Positions 39,904 to 51,351 are shown, counted from the first letter of the stretch. The stretch: DNA of 64,000 nt from Pseudomonas sp. DG56-2 (GCF_004803755.1 NZ_CP032311.1:4666501-4730500); one strand, 5' to 3'. A program made the numbers and translations. Notes: generated from the letters alone by a model not told the origin.

Positions 39904-40914
39904 ATGGCGTTCAATATTCACAACCGTAACCTGCTGAGCCTGGAGCACCACACCCCTCGCGAGTTGCGCTACCTGCTGGATCTGTCCCGTGACCTGAAAC
40001 GTGCCAAGTACACCGGCACCGAACAGCAACACCTCAAAGGCAATAACATTGCGCTGATTTTCGAGAAAACCTCGACCCGCACCCGATGTGCCTTCGAAGT
40101 GGCCGCTTACGACCAGGGCGCCAACGTTACCTATATCGACCCTAACTCCTCGCAGATCGGCCACAAAGAAAGCATGAAGGACACCGCTCGGGTTCTTGGC
40201 CGCATGTATGACGCCATCGAATACCGTGGCTTCAAACAGGAAATCGTCGAAGAGCTGGCCAAGTTTGCCGGTGTACCGGTGTTCAACGGCCTGACTGACG
40301 AATACCACCCAACCCAGATGATCGCCGACGTGCTGACCATGCGTGAGCATGCCGACAAGCCAATTCACGAGATCAGCTACGTTTACCTGGGTGATGCCCG
40401 CAACAATATGGGCAACTCCTTGCTGCTGGTGGGTTCGAAACTGGGCATGGACGTACGCATTTGCGCACCCAAGGCACTGTGGCCACATGACGACCTGGTC
40501 GCACGCTGCAAGAAATACGCAGAAGAAAGCGGCGCACGCATCACCCTGACCGAAGACCCGAAAGCCGCCGTCAAAGGCGTCGATTTCATCCACACCGACG
40601 TTTGGGTATCGATGGGCGAGCCAGTGGAAGCCTGGGCCGAACGTATCCAGCAATTGCTGCCTTACCAGGTCAACGCCGAGCTGATGAAAGCCACCGGCAA
40701 CCCTCGGACCAAGTTCATGCACTGCCTGCCAGCGTTCCATAACTCCGACACCAAAGTCGGCAAACAGATCGCCGAGCAGTACCCGAACCTGGCCAACGGC
40801 ATCGAAGTCACCGACGACGTGTTCGAGTCCCCAGCCTGCATCGCCTTCGAGCAAGCGGAAAACCGCATGCACACCATCAAGGCCATCCTGGTATCGACCC
40901 TGGCTGACCTGTAA
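39904..40914 (+). CDS. arcB: Catabolic ornithine carbamoyltransferase
   Basis: Converts citrulline plus phosphate to ornithine and carbamoyl phosphate. The ATG at 39904 ([11 protein letters not shown]) has AAGGA 9 nt upstream. The 336 residues match the catabolic enzyme rather than the shorter anabolic ArgF. Carbamoyl-phosphate motif STRTRCAFE near residue 56 and ornithine motif HCLPAFH near residue 273 are intact. It follows arcA by 70 bp and precedes a REP pair and arcC. Confidence 0.96.
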   Translation: MAFNIHNRNLLSLEHHTPRELRYLLDLSRDLKRAKYTGTEQQHLKGNNIALIFEKTSTRTRCAFEVAAYDQGANVTYIDPNSSQIGHKESMKDTARVLGRMYDAIEYRGFKQEIVEELAKFAGVPVFNGLTDEYHPTQMIADVLTMREHADKPIHEISYVYLGDARNNMGNSLLLVGSKLGMDVRICAPKALWPHDDLVARCKKYAEESGARITLTEDPKAAVKGVDFIHTDVWVSMGEPVEAWAERIQQLLPYQVNAELMKATGNPRTKFMHCLPAFHNSDTKVGKQIAEQYPNLANGIEVTDDVFESPACIAFEQAENRMHTIKAILVSTLADL

Positions 40915-40920
40915 CACCTC

Positions 40921-40992
40921 TGTAGGAGCGGGCTTGCCCCGCGATGCGATGTGCCCGGCACGTCGTAATCGCGGGCCAGGCCCGCTCCCACA
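40921..40992. repeat. REP pair (REPIN) between arcB and arcC
   Basis: Two inverted REP units: TGTAGGAGCGGGCTTGCCCC and its complement-like CGCGGGCCAGGCCCGCTCCC flank a roughly 20-bp centre. It starts 6 bp after the arcB stop. Confidence 0.9.
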
Positions 40993-41019
40993 TATCACTT
41001 CTTCAGAAGGAATTTCATC

Positions 41020-41952
41020 ATGCGTATCGTTGTTGCATTGGGCGGTAACGCCCTGCTACGCCGTGGCGAACCCATGACCGCGGAAAATCAACGCGCCAAT
41101 ATCCGCATTGCCACCGAGCAGATCGCCAAGATCCATCCAGGTAACGAACTGGTCATTGCCCATGGCAATGGTCCTCAGGTTGGTCTGTTGTCGCTGCAGG
41201 CGCAGTCCTACAAGCCGGACGAAGCCTACCCGCTTGACGTTCTCGGGGCTGAAACCGAAGGCATGATCGGCTACATCATCGAGCAAGAGCTGGGTAACCT
41301 GCTGGCGTTCGAAGTGCCGTTCGCCACCCTGCTGACCCAGGTTGAAGTCGACGGTAAAGACCCGGCGTTCCAGAAGCCGAGCAAGCCAATCGGGCCGGTC
41401 TATTCCAAAGAAGATGCTGAGCGCCTGGCGGCAGAAAAAGGCTGGGCGATCGCCCCGGATGGCGACAAGTTCCGCCGTGTTGTCGCCAGCCCTCGGCCAA
41501 AACGAATTTTTGAAATTCGCCCCATTACCTGGCTGCTGGAAAAAGGCACCGTGGTGATCTGTGCGGGTGGCGGCGGCATTCCGACTATTTACGATGAGAG
41601 CGGCAAGGTGCTCAGTGGCGTAGAAGCGGTGATCGACAAAGACTTGTGCTCGTCCTTGCTGGCTCAACAACTCAAGGCCGACCTGCTGGTTATCGCTACC
41701 GACGTCGATGCCGCCTATATCGACTGGGGCAAACCAACCCAGAAAGCCGTGGCCCAGGCCCACCCGGACGAACTGGAGCGCCTTGGCTTTGCCGCAGGCT
41801 CCATGGGACCGAAGGTCCAGGCAGCCTGCGAATTTGCCCGCGAAACCGGCAAAGTCGCGGTGATTGGTTCGTTGGCGGATATCGAAAAAATTGTCGAAGG
41901 TACTGCCGGAACCCGTGTCAGTACGGCCAAGCCTGGAATAAGCTACCGTTGA
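41020..41952 (+). CDS. arcC: Carbamate kinase
   Basis: Transfers the phosphate of carbamoyl phosphate to ADP, giving the ATP yield of the arginine deiminase pathway. In the 310 residues of the amino-acid-kinase fold, GGNALLRRG (about 7-15), [10 protein letters not shown] and [11 protein letters not shown] are visible. Last gene of arcDABC, downstream of the REP pair, with GAAGGA before its ATG. Confidence 0.97.
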   Translation: MRIVVALGGNALLRRGEPMTAENQRANIRIATEQIAKIHPGNELVIAHGNGPQVGLLSLQAQSYKPDEAYPLDVLGAETEGMIGYIIEQELGNLLAFEVPFATLLTQVEVDGKDPAFQKPSKPIGPVYSKEDAERLAAEKGWAIAPDGDKFRRVVASPRPKRIFEIRPITWLLEKGTVVICAGGGGIPTIYDESGKVLSGVEAVIDKDLCSSLLAQQLKADLLVIATDVDAAYIDWGKPTQKAVAQAHPDELERLGFAAGSMGPKVQAACEFARETGKVAVIGSLADIEKIVEGTAGTRVSTAKPGISYR

Positions 41953-41959
41953 TGCAGTT

Positions 41960-41980
41960 GGGCGGACTCAAGGTCCGCCC
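41960..41980 (+). terminator. Hairpin after arcC
   Basis: GGGCGGAC and GTCCGCCC form a perfect 8-bp stem around TCAAG, 7 bp past the stop, followed only by GTTTC. Probably a weak terminator. Confidence 0.55.
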
Positions 41981-42006
41981 GTTTCACCCTTCCAGAGGAG
42001 CCTTCC

Positions 42007-42369
42007 ATGGCCAAGTTCGAACCCGGTCATCTGCATATCGAGCGCCACGCGCTGACCAAGGATGACTGCAATTACAATCTGTTCATCGACTACGAAGTCA
42101 CGACCGACCCCAAGGAAGGCAAGGGCATGCAGTTCACCATGCATGGCACCATCGAAGGAAAGGATTTCAAGGAAGTCTTCTTCCTGGCCAAAGAACAGGC
42201 CTACAACTTTGCCAGCAACGTGACCAAGATCGCGGAAAAATACGGTATTCCAAAACACCTCAGCAGCATTGGCTCCATGCACAAACCTTACGACGCGATG
42301 TTCGAGGATGTGCGTAAACAGCTGAGCATGAAGTCGGGCGACCCGGTAAACCCCGAGCACTTCGAGTAA
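42007..42369 (+). CDS. DUF5064-like conserved hypothetical protein
   Basis: A 120-residue soluble protein that I tentatively place in DUF5064 (MAKFEPGHLHIERHAL start, KGMQFTMHG and FNFAS/YNFAS-type core). No signal peptide, membrane segment or catalytic motif is visible. GAGGAG precedes the ATG. It may be read from arc transcripts that pass the weak hairpin, but it has no known link to arginine use. Confidence 0.8.
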   Translation: MAKFEPGHLHIERHALTKDDCNYNLFIDYEVTTDPKEGKGMQFTMHGTIEGKDFKEVFFLAKEQAYNFASNVTKIAEKYGIPKHLSSIGSMHKPYDAMFEDVRKQLSMKSGDPVNPEHFE

Positions 42370-42466
42370 CCCACCCATTCCCTTCACGGGGCACGCCGGC
42401 TATCCGACTTGCCCCGCAATTTAAGGCATACTTGCCCTCTTCGGCAGCCTTGAACCCTCTCGCCTA

Positions 42467-43975
42467 ATGCGCATCCACGTCAGTTTCATCGACCGCGTCG
42501 GTATCACCCAGGAAGTGCTGGCCCTGCTAGGTGCCCGCAATCTCAACCTGGATGCGGTGGAGATGGTGCCGCCCAACGTCTACATCGATGCCCCGACTTT
42601 AAGCCCGCATGTACTTGAAGAACTGCACGACGCATTACTGAACGTACATGGCGTGCAATCGGTGCGCGTGGTCGACATTCTCCCCGGTCAGCGCCGCCAC
42701 CTGCAACTCGACGCCCTGCTCGCAGCCATGAGCGATCCGGTACTGGCCCTGGACAGCGCCGGCCATGTACTCCTGGCCAACCCGGCGCTGATAGCCTTGT
42801 GTGGTCAGGAACCCTCCGATCGCTCGGTAGTCGATCTGTTCGACGACCCCGGCCTTTTGGAGGCACTGATCGAACAGGGCTTCCGCCTGCCAATGCGCGA
42901 GGTAGTGCTCAATGGCCAGACCTTGCTGCTCGATGCTACTCCAATCACCAATGCCGGCGCCCTGCTGACCTTGTATCAGCCTAACCGTATCGGCGAACGG
43001 CTCTCGGCACTGCATCACGACCACGCTGAAGGTTTTGACGCCCTACTCGGCGACTCGCCCCCCATCCGCACCTTGAAGGCCCGCGCCCTGAGGGTGGCAG
43101 CGCTCGATGCACCCTTGCTGATCCATGGCGAGACCGGCACGGGTAAAGAGTTGGTAGCCCGCGCCTGCCATGCCATCAGCAGTCGCCACAGTGCCCCTTT
43201 CCTGGCCCTGAACTGCGCAGCGCTGCCCGAGAACCTCGCCGAGAGCGAACTGTTCGGCTATGCCCCAGGCGCCTTTACCGGCGCCCAGCGCGGTGGCAAA
43301 CCGGGCCTGATGGAGCTGGCCAACCAGGGCACGGTGTTTCTCGATGAAATCGGCGAAATGTCCCCCTATCTACAGGCCAAGCTCCTGCGTTTTCTCAATG
43401 ACGGCAGCTTTCGCAGGGTTGGCGGTGATCGCGAGGTCAAGGTCAATGTGCGAATCCTCAGCGCCACACACCGTGACCTGGAAAAAATGGTCGCCGAAGG
43501 CAGTTTTCGAGAGGACCTGTTCTACCGCCTGAATGTGCTTAACCTCCAGGTTCCACCACTGCGCGAACGCGGCCAGGACATTCTCCTGCTGGCCGGCTAC
43601 TTCATGCAGCAAGCCTGCACCCAGATTCAGCGACCGTTATGCCGGCTGGCTGCGGGTACCTATGCAGCCCTGCTCGACAACCGTTGGCCGGGCAATGTCC
43701 GCCAACTGCAAAACGTGATTTTTCGCGCTGCGGCCATCTGCGAAAGCAATGTGGTCGACATCGGCGATCTGGATATTGCTGGCACTTCGGTAGCCCGCAA
43801 CCACAATAGCGAGGTGAGCAGCCTGGAACAGGCCGTGGAGGACTTCGAACGCACTCTACTGGAAAAGCTCTACACCAGTTACCCCTCAACTCGCCAACTG
43901 GCCAATCGTTTGCAGACCTCGCACACCGCTATCGCCCATCGCCTGCGAAAATACGGCATTCCCACCAAGGTTTGA
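42467..43975 (+). CDS. gcsR: GcsR-like sigma-54-dependent activator (TyrR type)
   Basis: Enhancer-binding protein that in P. aeruginosa activates the adjacent glycine-cleavage operon in response to glycine. Order in 502 residues: an ACT-like domain (about 1-75), a PAS domain (about 80-180), the AAA+ domain (about 205-440) with Walker A GETGTGKE, the sigma-54 contact loop GAFTGA and Walker B-like TVFLDEIGE, then a TyrR-type HTH (about 470-502, STRQLANRLQTSHTAIAHR). Placed just before gcvH with palindromic sites and a sigma-54 promoter between them. A broader aromatic regulator (PhhR) is less likely because of this context. Confidence 0.9.
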   Translation: MRIHVSFIDRVGITQEVLALLGARNLNLDAVEMVPPNVYIDAPTLSPHVLEELHDALLNVHGVQSVRVVDILPGQRRHLQLDALLAAMSDPVLALDSAGHVLLANPALIALCGQEPSDRSVVDLFDDPGLLEALIEQGFRLPMREVVLNGQTLLLDATPITNAGALLTLYQPNRIGERLSALHHDHAEGFDALLGDSPPIRTLKARALRVAALDAPLLIHGETGTGKELVARACHAISSRHSAPFLALNCAALPENLAESELFGYAPGAFTGAQRGGKPGLMELANQGTVFLDEIGEMSPYLQAKLLRFLNDGSFRRVGGDREVKVNVRILSATHRDLEKMVAEGSFREDLFYRLNVLNLQVPPLRERGQDILLLAGYFMQQACTQIQRPLCRLAAGTYAALLDNRWPGNVRQLQNVIFRAAAICESNVVDIGDLDIAGTSVARNHNSEVSSLEQAVEDFERTLLEKLYTSYPSTRQLANRLQTSHTAIAHRLRKYGIPTKV

Positions 43976-43987
43976 GCCCTAACGCCC

Positions 43988-44024
43988 TGTACTGAAAACG
44001 CTACAGCGTAGCGATTTCAGTACA
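43988..44024. promoter_or_regulatory. Two adjacent 18-bp palindromic sites, likely GcsR enhancers
   Basis: TGTACTGAAAACGCTACA (43988-44005) and CGTAGCGATTTCAGTACA (44007-44024) both fit the arrangement of two 7-bp halves around 4 bp described for GcsR. Together they form a 45-bp near-perfect palindrome (43984-44028, one mismatched pair), so this stretch may also act as a hairpin after gcsR. Confidence 0.6.
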
Positions 44025-44087
44025 GGGCAAGGGAAACGTTGCCCTGCAAGGTTCTGATCCCTTTAAGCTTTTTTTCCTACACTGCGG

Positions 44088-44105
44088 TGTAGCGATTTCG
44101 CTACG
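44088..44105. promoter_or_regulatory. Third 18-bp palindromic site, likely GcsR enhancer
   Basis: TGTAGCGATTTCGCTACG is a strong 7-4-7 palindrome sharing TAGCGATTTC with the second upstream site. It lies 64 bp before the -24 element. Confidence 0.6.
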
Positions 44106-44168
44106 GCCCAGACGCACACTCAGCTCATAAATTTCATATCCTATTGTTTTTAAACACATTTTTATAAA

Positions 44169-44184
44169 TGGCAGTGAAATTGCA
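44169..44184 (+). promoter_or_regulatory. Sigma-54 promoter of gcvH-gcvP-sdaA-gcvT
   Basis: TGGCAGTGAAATTGCA has the GG-N10-GC spacing required for sigma-54 (-24/-12), 66 bp before gcvH. It fits with the GcsR-like activator upstream. Confidence 0.8.
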
Positions 44185-44249
44185 GAGACAACGCTCATTA
44201 TCAGGGCTCAGCGCCGAACCTGGGCCACGCCTACCCTTGAGGAGTTTCC

Positions 44250-44633
44250 ATGAGCGAGTTGCGTTTTACCGAAGATCACGAATGGCTGCGGACCGAAGCT
44301 GACGGCAGCGTTACTGTCGGCATTACCGCCTTCGCTCAGAACGCCTTGGGTGATGTGGTCTATGTGCAGTTGCCGGAACTGCAAAGCTACGAGCAGGGTG
44401 CTGAAGCCTCGACCGTAGAATCGGTAAAGGCTGCCAGCGGCGTGTACATGCCACTGAGCGGTGAAGTGGTCGCTGTCAACGACCAACTTGCAGACAACCC
44501 AGAGCTGGTCAACGAAGACCCACTGGGCGAAGGCTGGTTCTTCCGCTTCATTCCAGCCGATGCCGACGCCGTTGCGCAACTGCTCGACCAGGATGCCTAC
44601 GACCGCCTGATCAAAGCCAACGCTGACGCCTGA
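44250..44633 (+). CDS. gcvH: Glycine cleavage system H protein
   Basis: Lipoyl carrier that shuttles the aminomethyl group between the P, T and L proteins. In the 127 residues the lipoylated Lys60 is in TVESVKAASG. First gene of the operon behind the sigma-54 promoter; gcvP begins 9 bp after its stop. The E3 (L) protein is not encoded here. Confidence 0.97.
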   Translation: MSELRFTEDHEWLRTEADGSVTVGITAFAQNALGDVVYVQLPELQSYEQGAEASTVESVKAASGVYMPLSGEVVAVNDQLADNPELVNEDPLGEGWFFRFIPADADAVAQLLDQDAYDRLIKANADA

Positions 44634-44642
44634 GGAATCACC

Positions 44643-47498
44643 ATGACCATCAACCTGGGCACTGCCAACGAATTCATCGCCCGCCATATCGGCCCACGCC
44701 AGAATGACGAGCAACTAATGCTCGCGACCCTGGGTTTCGACTCCCTGGAAGCCATGAGTGCCGCGGTCATTCCCGACAGCATCAAGGGCACCAGTGTGCT
44801 GGAGCTGGGCGCAGGCCAAAGCGAAGCCGATGCCCTGGCCTCGCTCAAAGCCATCGCTGGCAACAACCAACTGTTCAAGAATTTCATCGGCCAGGGTTAC
44901 TACAACTGCCACACCCCCGCGCCGATCCTGCGCAACCTGTTGGAAAACCCGGCCTGGTACACCGCCTACACCCCGTATCAGCCAGAAATTTCCCAAGGCC
45001 GCCTCGAAGCGCTGCTGAACTTCCAGACCATGATCAGCGACCTCACTGGCCTGCCGATTGCCAACGCTTCGCTGCTCGACGAAGCCACTGCTGCTGCCGA
45101 AGCCATGACCTTCTGCAAACGCCTCAGCAAGAACAAAGGTAGCCACACCTTCTTCGCCTCCGTGCATTGCCATGCTCAAACCCTCGATGTGCTGCGCACC
45201 CGTGCCGAGCCGTTGGGCATCGAGGTGGTGGTAGGCGACGAGCGCGAGCTCGACGATGTCAGCGCCTTCTTCGGTGCCCTGTTGCAGTACCCAGCCAGCA
45301 ATGGCGAAGTTTTCGACTACAGCGAACTGGTGGCACGCTTGCACGCAGCCAATGCCCTGGTCGCGGTTGCCGCTGATCTGCTGGCACTGACCCTGCTGAC
45401 CCCGCCTGGCGAGTTCGGCGCCGACGTCGCCATCGGCAGCGCCCAGCGCTTCGGTGTGCCGCTGGGCTTCGGTGGCCCGCATGCGGCCTATTTCTCTACC
45501 CGCGATGCGTTCAAGCGCGACATGCCAGGTCGCCTGGTCGGTGTTTCGATCGACCGCTTCGGCAAGACCGCCCTGCGTCTGGCGATGCAGACCCGCGAGC
45601 AACATATCCGACGCGAAAAGGCGACGAGCAACATCTGCACCGCCCAAGTACTGCTGGCCAACATTGCCAGCATGTATGCCGTTTACCACGGCCCACAGGG
45701 TCTGAAGCAAATCGCAGGCCGCACCCATGCCTTGACCGCGATTCTCGCCGCGGGCCTCAAGCAGCTTGGCGCCAGCGTCGAAAACCAAGCGTTCTTCGAC
45801 ACCCTGACCCTGGTCACCGGCACCGCCACTGCAACCCTGCATGAGCAGGCGCGCGCCCAACGCCTGAACCTGCGCCAGATCGACAGCCAACGCCTGGGCC
45901 TGTCGCTGGATGAAACCAGCACTCAGGCAGACGTGGAAACACTCTGGCAGCTGTTTGCCGATGGCAACGTCGTACCCGACTTCGCGGTCCTCGCCGCCAA
46001 CGTTCAGGTGCAACTGCCTGTCACTCTGCTGCGCCAATCTGCAATCCTCGAACACCCGGTATTCAATCGCTACCACAGCGAAACCGAGCTTATGCGCTAC
46101 CTGCGCCGTCTGGCCGACAAGGACCTGGCGCTGGACCGCACCATGATTCCGTTGGGCTCATGCACCATGAAGCTCAACGCCGCCAGCGAAATGATCCCGG
46201 TCACCTGGGCCGAGTTCGGCAACCTGCACCCGTTTGCCCCCGCCGAGCAAAGCCAGGGCTACCAGCAACTGACCGACGAGTTAGAGGCCATGCTCTGCGC
46301 CGCCACCGGTTATGACGCTGTGTCGCTGCAACCCAACGCCGGCTCGCAAGGCGAATACGCAGGCCTGCTGGCCATTCGCGCCTACCACCAGAGCCGCGGC
46401 GATGCCCGACGCGACATCTGCCTGATTCCGTCTTCGGCGCACGGTACCAACCCGGCCACCGCCCATATGGCTGGCATGCGTGTGGTGGTAACCGCCTGTG
46501 ATGCACGTGGAAACGTCGATATCGACGACCTGCGTGCAAAGGCTATCGAGCACCGCGAACACCTCGCGGCACTGATGATCACCTACCCGTCGACTCATGG
46601 TGTGTTCGAGGAAGCCATCGGCGAAATCTGCGCGATCATCCATGACAACGGCGGTCAGGTTTACATCGACGGTGCCAACATGAACGCCATGGTCGGTCTT
46701 TGCGCCCCGGGCAAGTTCGGCGGCGACGTCTCGCACCTGAACCTGCATAAGACTTTCTGCATTCCGCATGGCGGTGGCGGTCCGGGTGTCGGCCCGATTG
46801 GCGTCAAGTCGCACCTGGCGCCGTTCCTGCCTGGCCACGGCCACATGCAGAACAAGCAAGGCGCGGTCTGCGCTGCACCGTTCGGCAGCGCCAGCATTCT
46901 GCCCATCACCTGGATGTACATCCGCATGATGGGCGGCGCCGGTCTTAAACGTGCCTCGCAAATGGCCATCCTCAATGCCAACTACATCGCCCGTCGCCTG
47001 GAAGAGCACTATCCTGTGTTGTACACCGGCAGCAACGGTCTGGTGGCGCATGAGTGCATCCTCGACCTGCGTCCCATCAAGGACTGCAGCGGTGTCAGCG
47101 TTGACGACGTCGCCAAGCGCTTGATCGACTTCGGCTTCCACGCTCCGACCATGTCGTTCCCGGTAGCGGGTACGCTGATGATCGAACCGACTGAAAGCGA
47201 GTCCAAGGAAGAGCTGGATCGCTTCTGCGAGGCAATGATCCGAATCCGCGAAGAAATTCGTGCGGTTGAAAACGGCAGCCTGGACAAGGATGACAACCCG
47301 CTGAAGAACGCCCCGCACACCGCTGCCGAAATTGCTGGCGAGTGGAGCCATCCGTACAGCCGCGAACAAGCGGTGTACCCGGTAGCTACGCTGGTCGAAG
47401 GCAAGTACTGGCCACCGGTCGGTCGCGTCGACAACGTCTTCGGTGACCGCAACCTGGTGTGTGCCTGCCCATCGATCGAGAGCTACCAGGACGTTTGA
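44643..47498 (+). CDS. gcvP: Glycine dehydrogenase (decarboxylating), P protein
   Basis: PLP enzyme that decarboxylates glycine and loads the aminomethyl group on GcvH. The 951 residues are the single-chain form with N- and C-terminal halves. The PLP lysine is in [18 protein letters not shown] near residue 705; [13 protein letters not shown] and HTPAP-type segments are also seen. GAGGAA precedes the ATG. Second in the operon, separated from sdaA by a REP pair. Confidence 0.98.
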   Translation: MTINLGTANEFIARHIGPRQNDEQLMLATLGFDSLEAMSAAVIPDSIKGTSVLELGAGQSEADALASLKAIAGNNQLFKNFIGQGYYNCHTPAPILRNLLENPAWYTAYTPYQPEISQGRLEALLNFQTMISDLTGLPIANASLLDEATAAAEAMTFCKRLSKNKGSHTFFASVHCHAQTLDVLRTRAEPLGIEVVVGDERELDDVSAFFGALLQYPASNGEVFDYSELVARLHAANALVAVAADLLALTLLTPPGEFGADVAIGSAQRFGVPLGFGGPHAAYFSTRDAFKRDMPGRLVGVSIDRFGKTALRLAMQTREQHIRREKATSNICTAQVLLANIASMYAVYHGPQGLKQIAGRTHALTAILAAGLKQLGASVENQAFFDTLTLVTGTATATLHEQARAQRLNLRQIDSQRLGLSLDETSTQADVETLWQLFADGNVVPDFAVLAANVQVQLPVTLLRQSAILEHPVFNRYHSETELMRYLRRLADKDLALDRTMIPLGSCTMKLNAASEMIPVTWAEFGNLHPFAPAEQSQGYQQLTDELEAMLCAATGYDAVSLQPNAGSQGEYAGLLAIRAYHQSRGDARRDICLIPSSAHGTNPATAHMAGMRVVVTACDARGNVDIDDLRAKAIEHREHLAALMITYPSTHGVFEEAIGEICAIIHDNGGQVYIDGANMNAMVGLCAPGKFGGDVSHLNLHKTFCIPHGGGGPGVGPIGVKSHLAPFLPGHGHMQNKQGAVCAAPFGSASILPITWMYIRMMGGAGLKRASQMAILNANYIARRLEEHYPVLYTGSNGLVAHECILDLRPIKDCSGVSVDDVAKRLIDFGFHAPTMSFPVAGTLMIEPTESESKEELDRFCEAMIRIREEIRAVENGSLDKDDNPLKNAPHTAAEIAGEWSHPYSREQAVYPVATLVEGKYWPPVGRVDNVFGDRNLVCACPSIESYQDV

Positions 47499-47506
47499 GG
47501 GGGCTG

Positions 47507-47564
47507 ATCGCGGGTAAAGCGCGCGCCCACACGCAGACTGTGGGCGCGGGCTTGCCCCGCGAAT
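47507..47564. repeat. REP pair between gcvP and sdaA
   Basis: ATCGCGGGTAAAGCGCGCGC and the inverted GGGCGCGGGCTTGCCCCGCG flank a short centre. One unit is more diverged than in the other REP pairs of this window. It begins 9 bp after the gcvP stop. Confidence 0.8.
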
Positions 47565-47590
47565 CCCTTCACCATCACGAGGGCACAACC

Positions 47591-48967
<1,377 letters not shown>

Positions 48968-48995
48968 CACCCTCTCAAGTCCCAAGGAGTCATCA

Positions 48996-50120
48996 ATGTC
49001 CACCGAAACGCTGCACAAGACCCCGTTGCATGCCCTGCATCTGGAACTGGGCGCACGCATGGTGCCTTTCGCAGGCTACGACATGCCGGTCCAATACCCT
49101 CTGGGCGTGATGAAGGAGCATTTGCATACCCGTGAACAGGCGGGTCTGTTCGATGTCTCACACATGGGCCAGATCCGGCTGACCGGCGCTAACGCTGCCA
49201 AGGCGCTGGAAACCCTGGTTCCGGTGGATATCATCGATCTGCCAGTGGGTATGCAACGCTACGCAATGTTCATCAACGAACAGGGTGGCATCCTGGACGA
49301 CCTGATGGTTGCCAACCTGGGCAACGATGAACTGTTCCTGGTGGTCAACGCCGCCTGCAAGGACCAGGACCTGGCCCACCTGCGCAAGCACATTGGCGAA
49401 CAGTGCCAGATCCAGCCATTGTTCGAAGAACGCGCACTGCTGGCCCTGCAAGGCCCGAAGGCAGTCAATGTGCTCGAGCGCCTGGCACCAGAAGTAGCCA
49501 CCATGACCTTCATGCAATTCAAGCCTGTGCAACTGCTTGGCGCCGACTGCTTCGTCAGCCGCTCCGGCTACACCGGTGAAGACGGCTTCGAAATTTCCGT
49601 TCCGGCCGAGCAGGTCGACGCCCTGGCCCGCCGACTGCTGGAAGAACCAGAAGTAGCGGCAATCGGCCTCGGTGCTCGCGACTCCTTGCGCCTTGAAGCC
49701 GGCCTGTGCCTGTACGGCCACGATATGAACACCCAGACCACCCCTATCGAGGCCAGTCTGCTGTGGGCAATTTCCAAGGTGCGCCGCACCGATGGCGAAC
49801 GCGCAGGGGGGTTCCCAGGTGCCGAGCAGATTTTCGCCCAGCAGAAGAACGGCGTCGTTCGCAAGCGTGTGGGCTTGTTGCCACAAGAGCGCACACCGGT
49901 ACGTGAAGAGGCAGAGATTGTCGATGAAGCCGGTTCGGTCATCGGTAAAGTTTGCAGCGGTGGTTTCGGTCCAACCCTGACCGCGCCGGTGGCAATGGGT
50001 TATCTCGATACTGCCCATAGCGCAATTGATACACCGGTCTGGGCTATTGTTCGCGGTAAGCGGGTCGCGATGAAAGTTAGCAAGATGCCGTTCGTTGCCC
50101 AACGCTATTACCGGGGCTGA
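48996..50120 (+). CDS. gcvT: Aminomethyltransferase, glycine cleavage T protein
   Basis: Transfers the one-carbon unit from GcvH to tetrahydrofolate, releasing ammonia. The ATG at 48996 (MSTETLHKTPLH) has AAGGAG 7 nt upstream and gives 374 residues. Folate-binding parts such as DVSHMGQIRLTG, SRSGYTGEDGFEI and LGARDSLRLEAGLCLYG are visible. Last gene of the operon, 28 bp after sdaA. Unlike the P. aeruginosa operon there is no glyA copy in it. Confidence 0.97.
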   Translation: MSTETLHKTPLHALHLELGARMVPFAGYDMPVQYPLGVMKEHLHTREQAGLFDVSHMGQIRLTGANAAKALETLVPVDIIDLPVGMQRYAMFINEQGGILDDLMVANLGNDELFLVVNAACKDQDLAHLRKHIGEQCQIQPLFEERALLALQGPKAVNVLERLAPEVATMTFMQFKPVQLLGADCFVSRSGYTGEDGFEISVPAEQVDALARRLLEEPEVAAIGLGARDSLRLEAGLCLYGHDMNTQTTPIEASLLWAISKVRRTDGERAGGFPGAEQIFAQQKNGVVRKRVGLLPQERTPVREEAEIVDEAGSVIGKVCSGGFGPTLTAPVAMGYLDTAHSAIDTPVWAIVRGKRVAMKVSKMPFVAQRYYRG

Positions 50121-50149
50121 AACGATAGTTGAAACTTTGTGTCATAACG

Positions 50150-50180
50150 CGTTCGGATTTTCGAATTCGAACGTGTTTTA
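50150..50180 (+). terminator. Probable terminator of the gcv operon
   Basis: CGTTCGGATTT pairs with AATTCGAACG-type bases (about 10 pairs, two G-T), followed by TGTTTTAT, 30 bp past gcvT. Confidence 0.55.
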
Positions 50181-50469
50181 TAACTTTCGAAAAGCGCCTC
50201 TGCACGGTCTGGAATGAGCAAAAAAAAATCGACCGAAGGACAGCTAAAAGGTAGAGAGGGAGCGGCTTCCAGGGCTTGTTTTTGCCAACTGAGTTAGCGT
50301 AGAGTCACTGCACTGTGTTTGCATGGGTCGCTATGGTTCGTGACCTGGGCAGTAGCGCTGAGATTTGCTACAACCCGTTCGACGTCTCTTACTTTCCTGC
50401 AACCCAGCCCAGTACTCTTTCATTTGGAAGAAGCTGTTACTAATTCTAAGTTTCAAAGGAAATAAGACA
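50181..50469 (+). promoter_or_regulatory. Promoter and long 5' leader of the cold-shock gene
   Basis: About 290 bp without a gene. A possible sigma-70 pair is TTGTTT-N18-TAGAGT (50278-50307), giving a leader of about 155 nt. A long structured leader is usual for csp mRNAs. AAAGGA lies 8 nt before the ATG. Confidence 0.45.
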
Positions 50470-50682
50470 ATGTCCCAACGTCAGAGCGGTACCGTCAAGT
50501 GGTTTAACGACGAGAAAGGTTTTGGTTTCATCACTCCAGAAAGCGGTCCGGATCTGTTCGTACACTTCCGCGCTATCCAGGGTAACGGCTTCAAGAGCCT
50601 GAAAGAAGGCCAGAAAGTTACCTTTATCGCCGTGCAAGGCCAGAAAGGCATGCAGGCTGACGAAGTTCAAGCCGAAGGCTGA
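50470..50682 (+). CDS. Cold-shock domain protein (CspA family)
   Basis: RNA/ssDNA-binding chaperone of 70 residues. RNP1 (KGFGFI, about 16-21) and RNP2 (LFVHF, about 30-34) are intact, and the fold is the complete five-strand cold-shock domain. The ATG at 50470 has AAAGGA upstream; the open frame extends 35 codons back but lacks a second ribosome site. Followed at once by a strong terminator. Whether it is cold-induced or constitutive cannot be told from sequence. Confidence 0.96.
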
Positions 50683-50699
50683 TCTTCCTCAACAAAGAG

Positions 50700-50729
50700 G
50701 CCCCTGCTGGCAACAGCAGGGGCTTTTTT
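50700..50729 (+). terminator. Intrinsic terminator of the cold-shock gene
   Basis: GCCCCTGCTG-GCAA-CAGCAGGGGC is followed by TTTTTT, 17 bp after the stop. Confidence 0.97.
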
Positions 50730-50855
50730 GTGCGCGCTCGGTGACCACGCACTGGCACGGCGAAAACAACCTGGCAGCTAAACCGTGCCACAGGGCAACG
50801 ATTTTTCCGCGCAATTCCGTAGAATGGCTCCTTTTGCCCAAGGAGGGCACTTAGT

Positions 50856-51344
50856 ATGCCCAAGCAGTTGTTGCAGCCCCAGGGTGATTACCCCACCGTC
50901 GGCCTCGGCCGGCGCCTGGCTGCCATGTTCTATGACTTTCTTCTGTGTACCGCATTGCTGATCGTGACCGCTGGCATCTACAAAATGATCCAGATGGCGA
51001 TTATCGGAGAAGCGCAAATGCGCGCAATGACCGATGCCGGCGCATTGGACGGTGATCCGCTGCTGTCGACGGTGCTGCTGTTCGTGCTATTCGGGTTTTT
51101 CGCCAAGTTCTGGACCCACGGCGGACAGACGCTCGGCATGCAGGTATGGCGCATTCGCGTACAGAACGCCGACGGCAGTGGCATCAGCCTGTGGCAGGCC
51201 CTGTTGCGTTTCGTCGTCTCCATCGCCTCCTGGTTGTGCCTGGGCCTGGGCTTCATATGGTCGCTGCTCGACAAGCGCCAGCGTACCTGGCATGACATGT
51301 ACTCCGAGACGCAACTGGTTCAGTTGCCCAAGAGCAAAAAGTGA
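50856..51344 (+). CDS. RDD family membrane protein
   Basis: Small integral membrane protein of 162 residues with about three hydrophobic segments (about 24-46, 68-86, 115-140). The RDD signature is the early Arg in LGRRLAAMFYDFLL, then Asp-rich spacing and DKRQRTWHDMYSETQLV at the end. Transport or assembly roles have been proposed for the family; nothing here identifies one. AAGGAGG precedes the ATG. Convergent with lptG across a shared terminator. Confidence 0.92.
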   Translation: MPKQLLQPQGDYPTVGLGRRLAAMFYDFLLCTALLIVTAGIYKMIQMAIIGEAQMRAMTDAGALDGDPLLSTVLLFVLFGFFAKFWTHGGQTLGMQVWRIRVQNADGSGISLWQALLRFVVSIASWLCLGLGFIWSLLDKRQRTWHDMYSETQLVQLPKSKK

Positions 51345-51351
51345 CAGGCCC

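Noticed and set aside
42386..42418. ACGGGGCA ... TGCCCCGC inverted repeat before gcsR
   Set aside because: The arms are short and the loop is long without a T-run. Too weak to call a terminator or operator.
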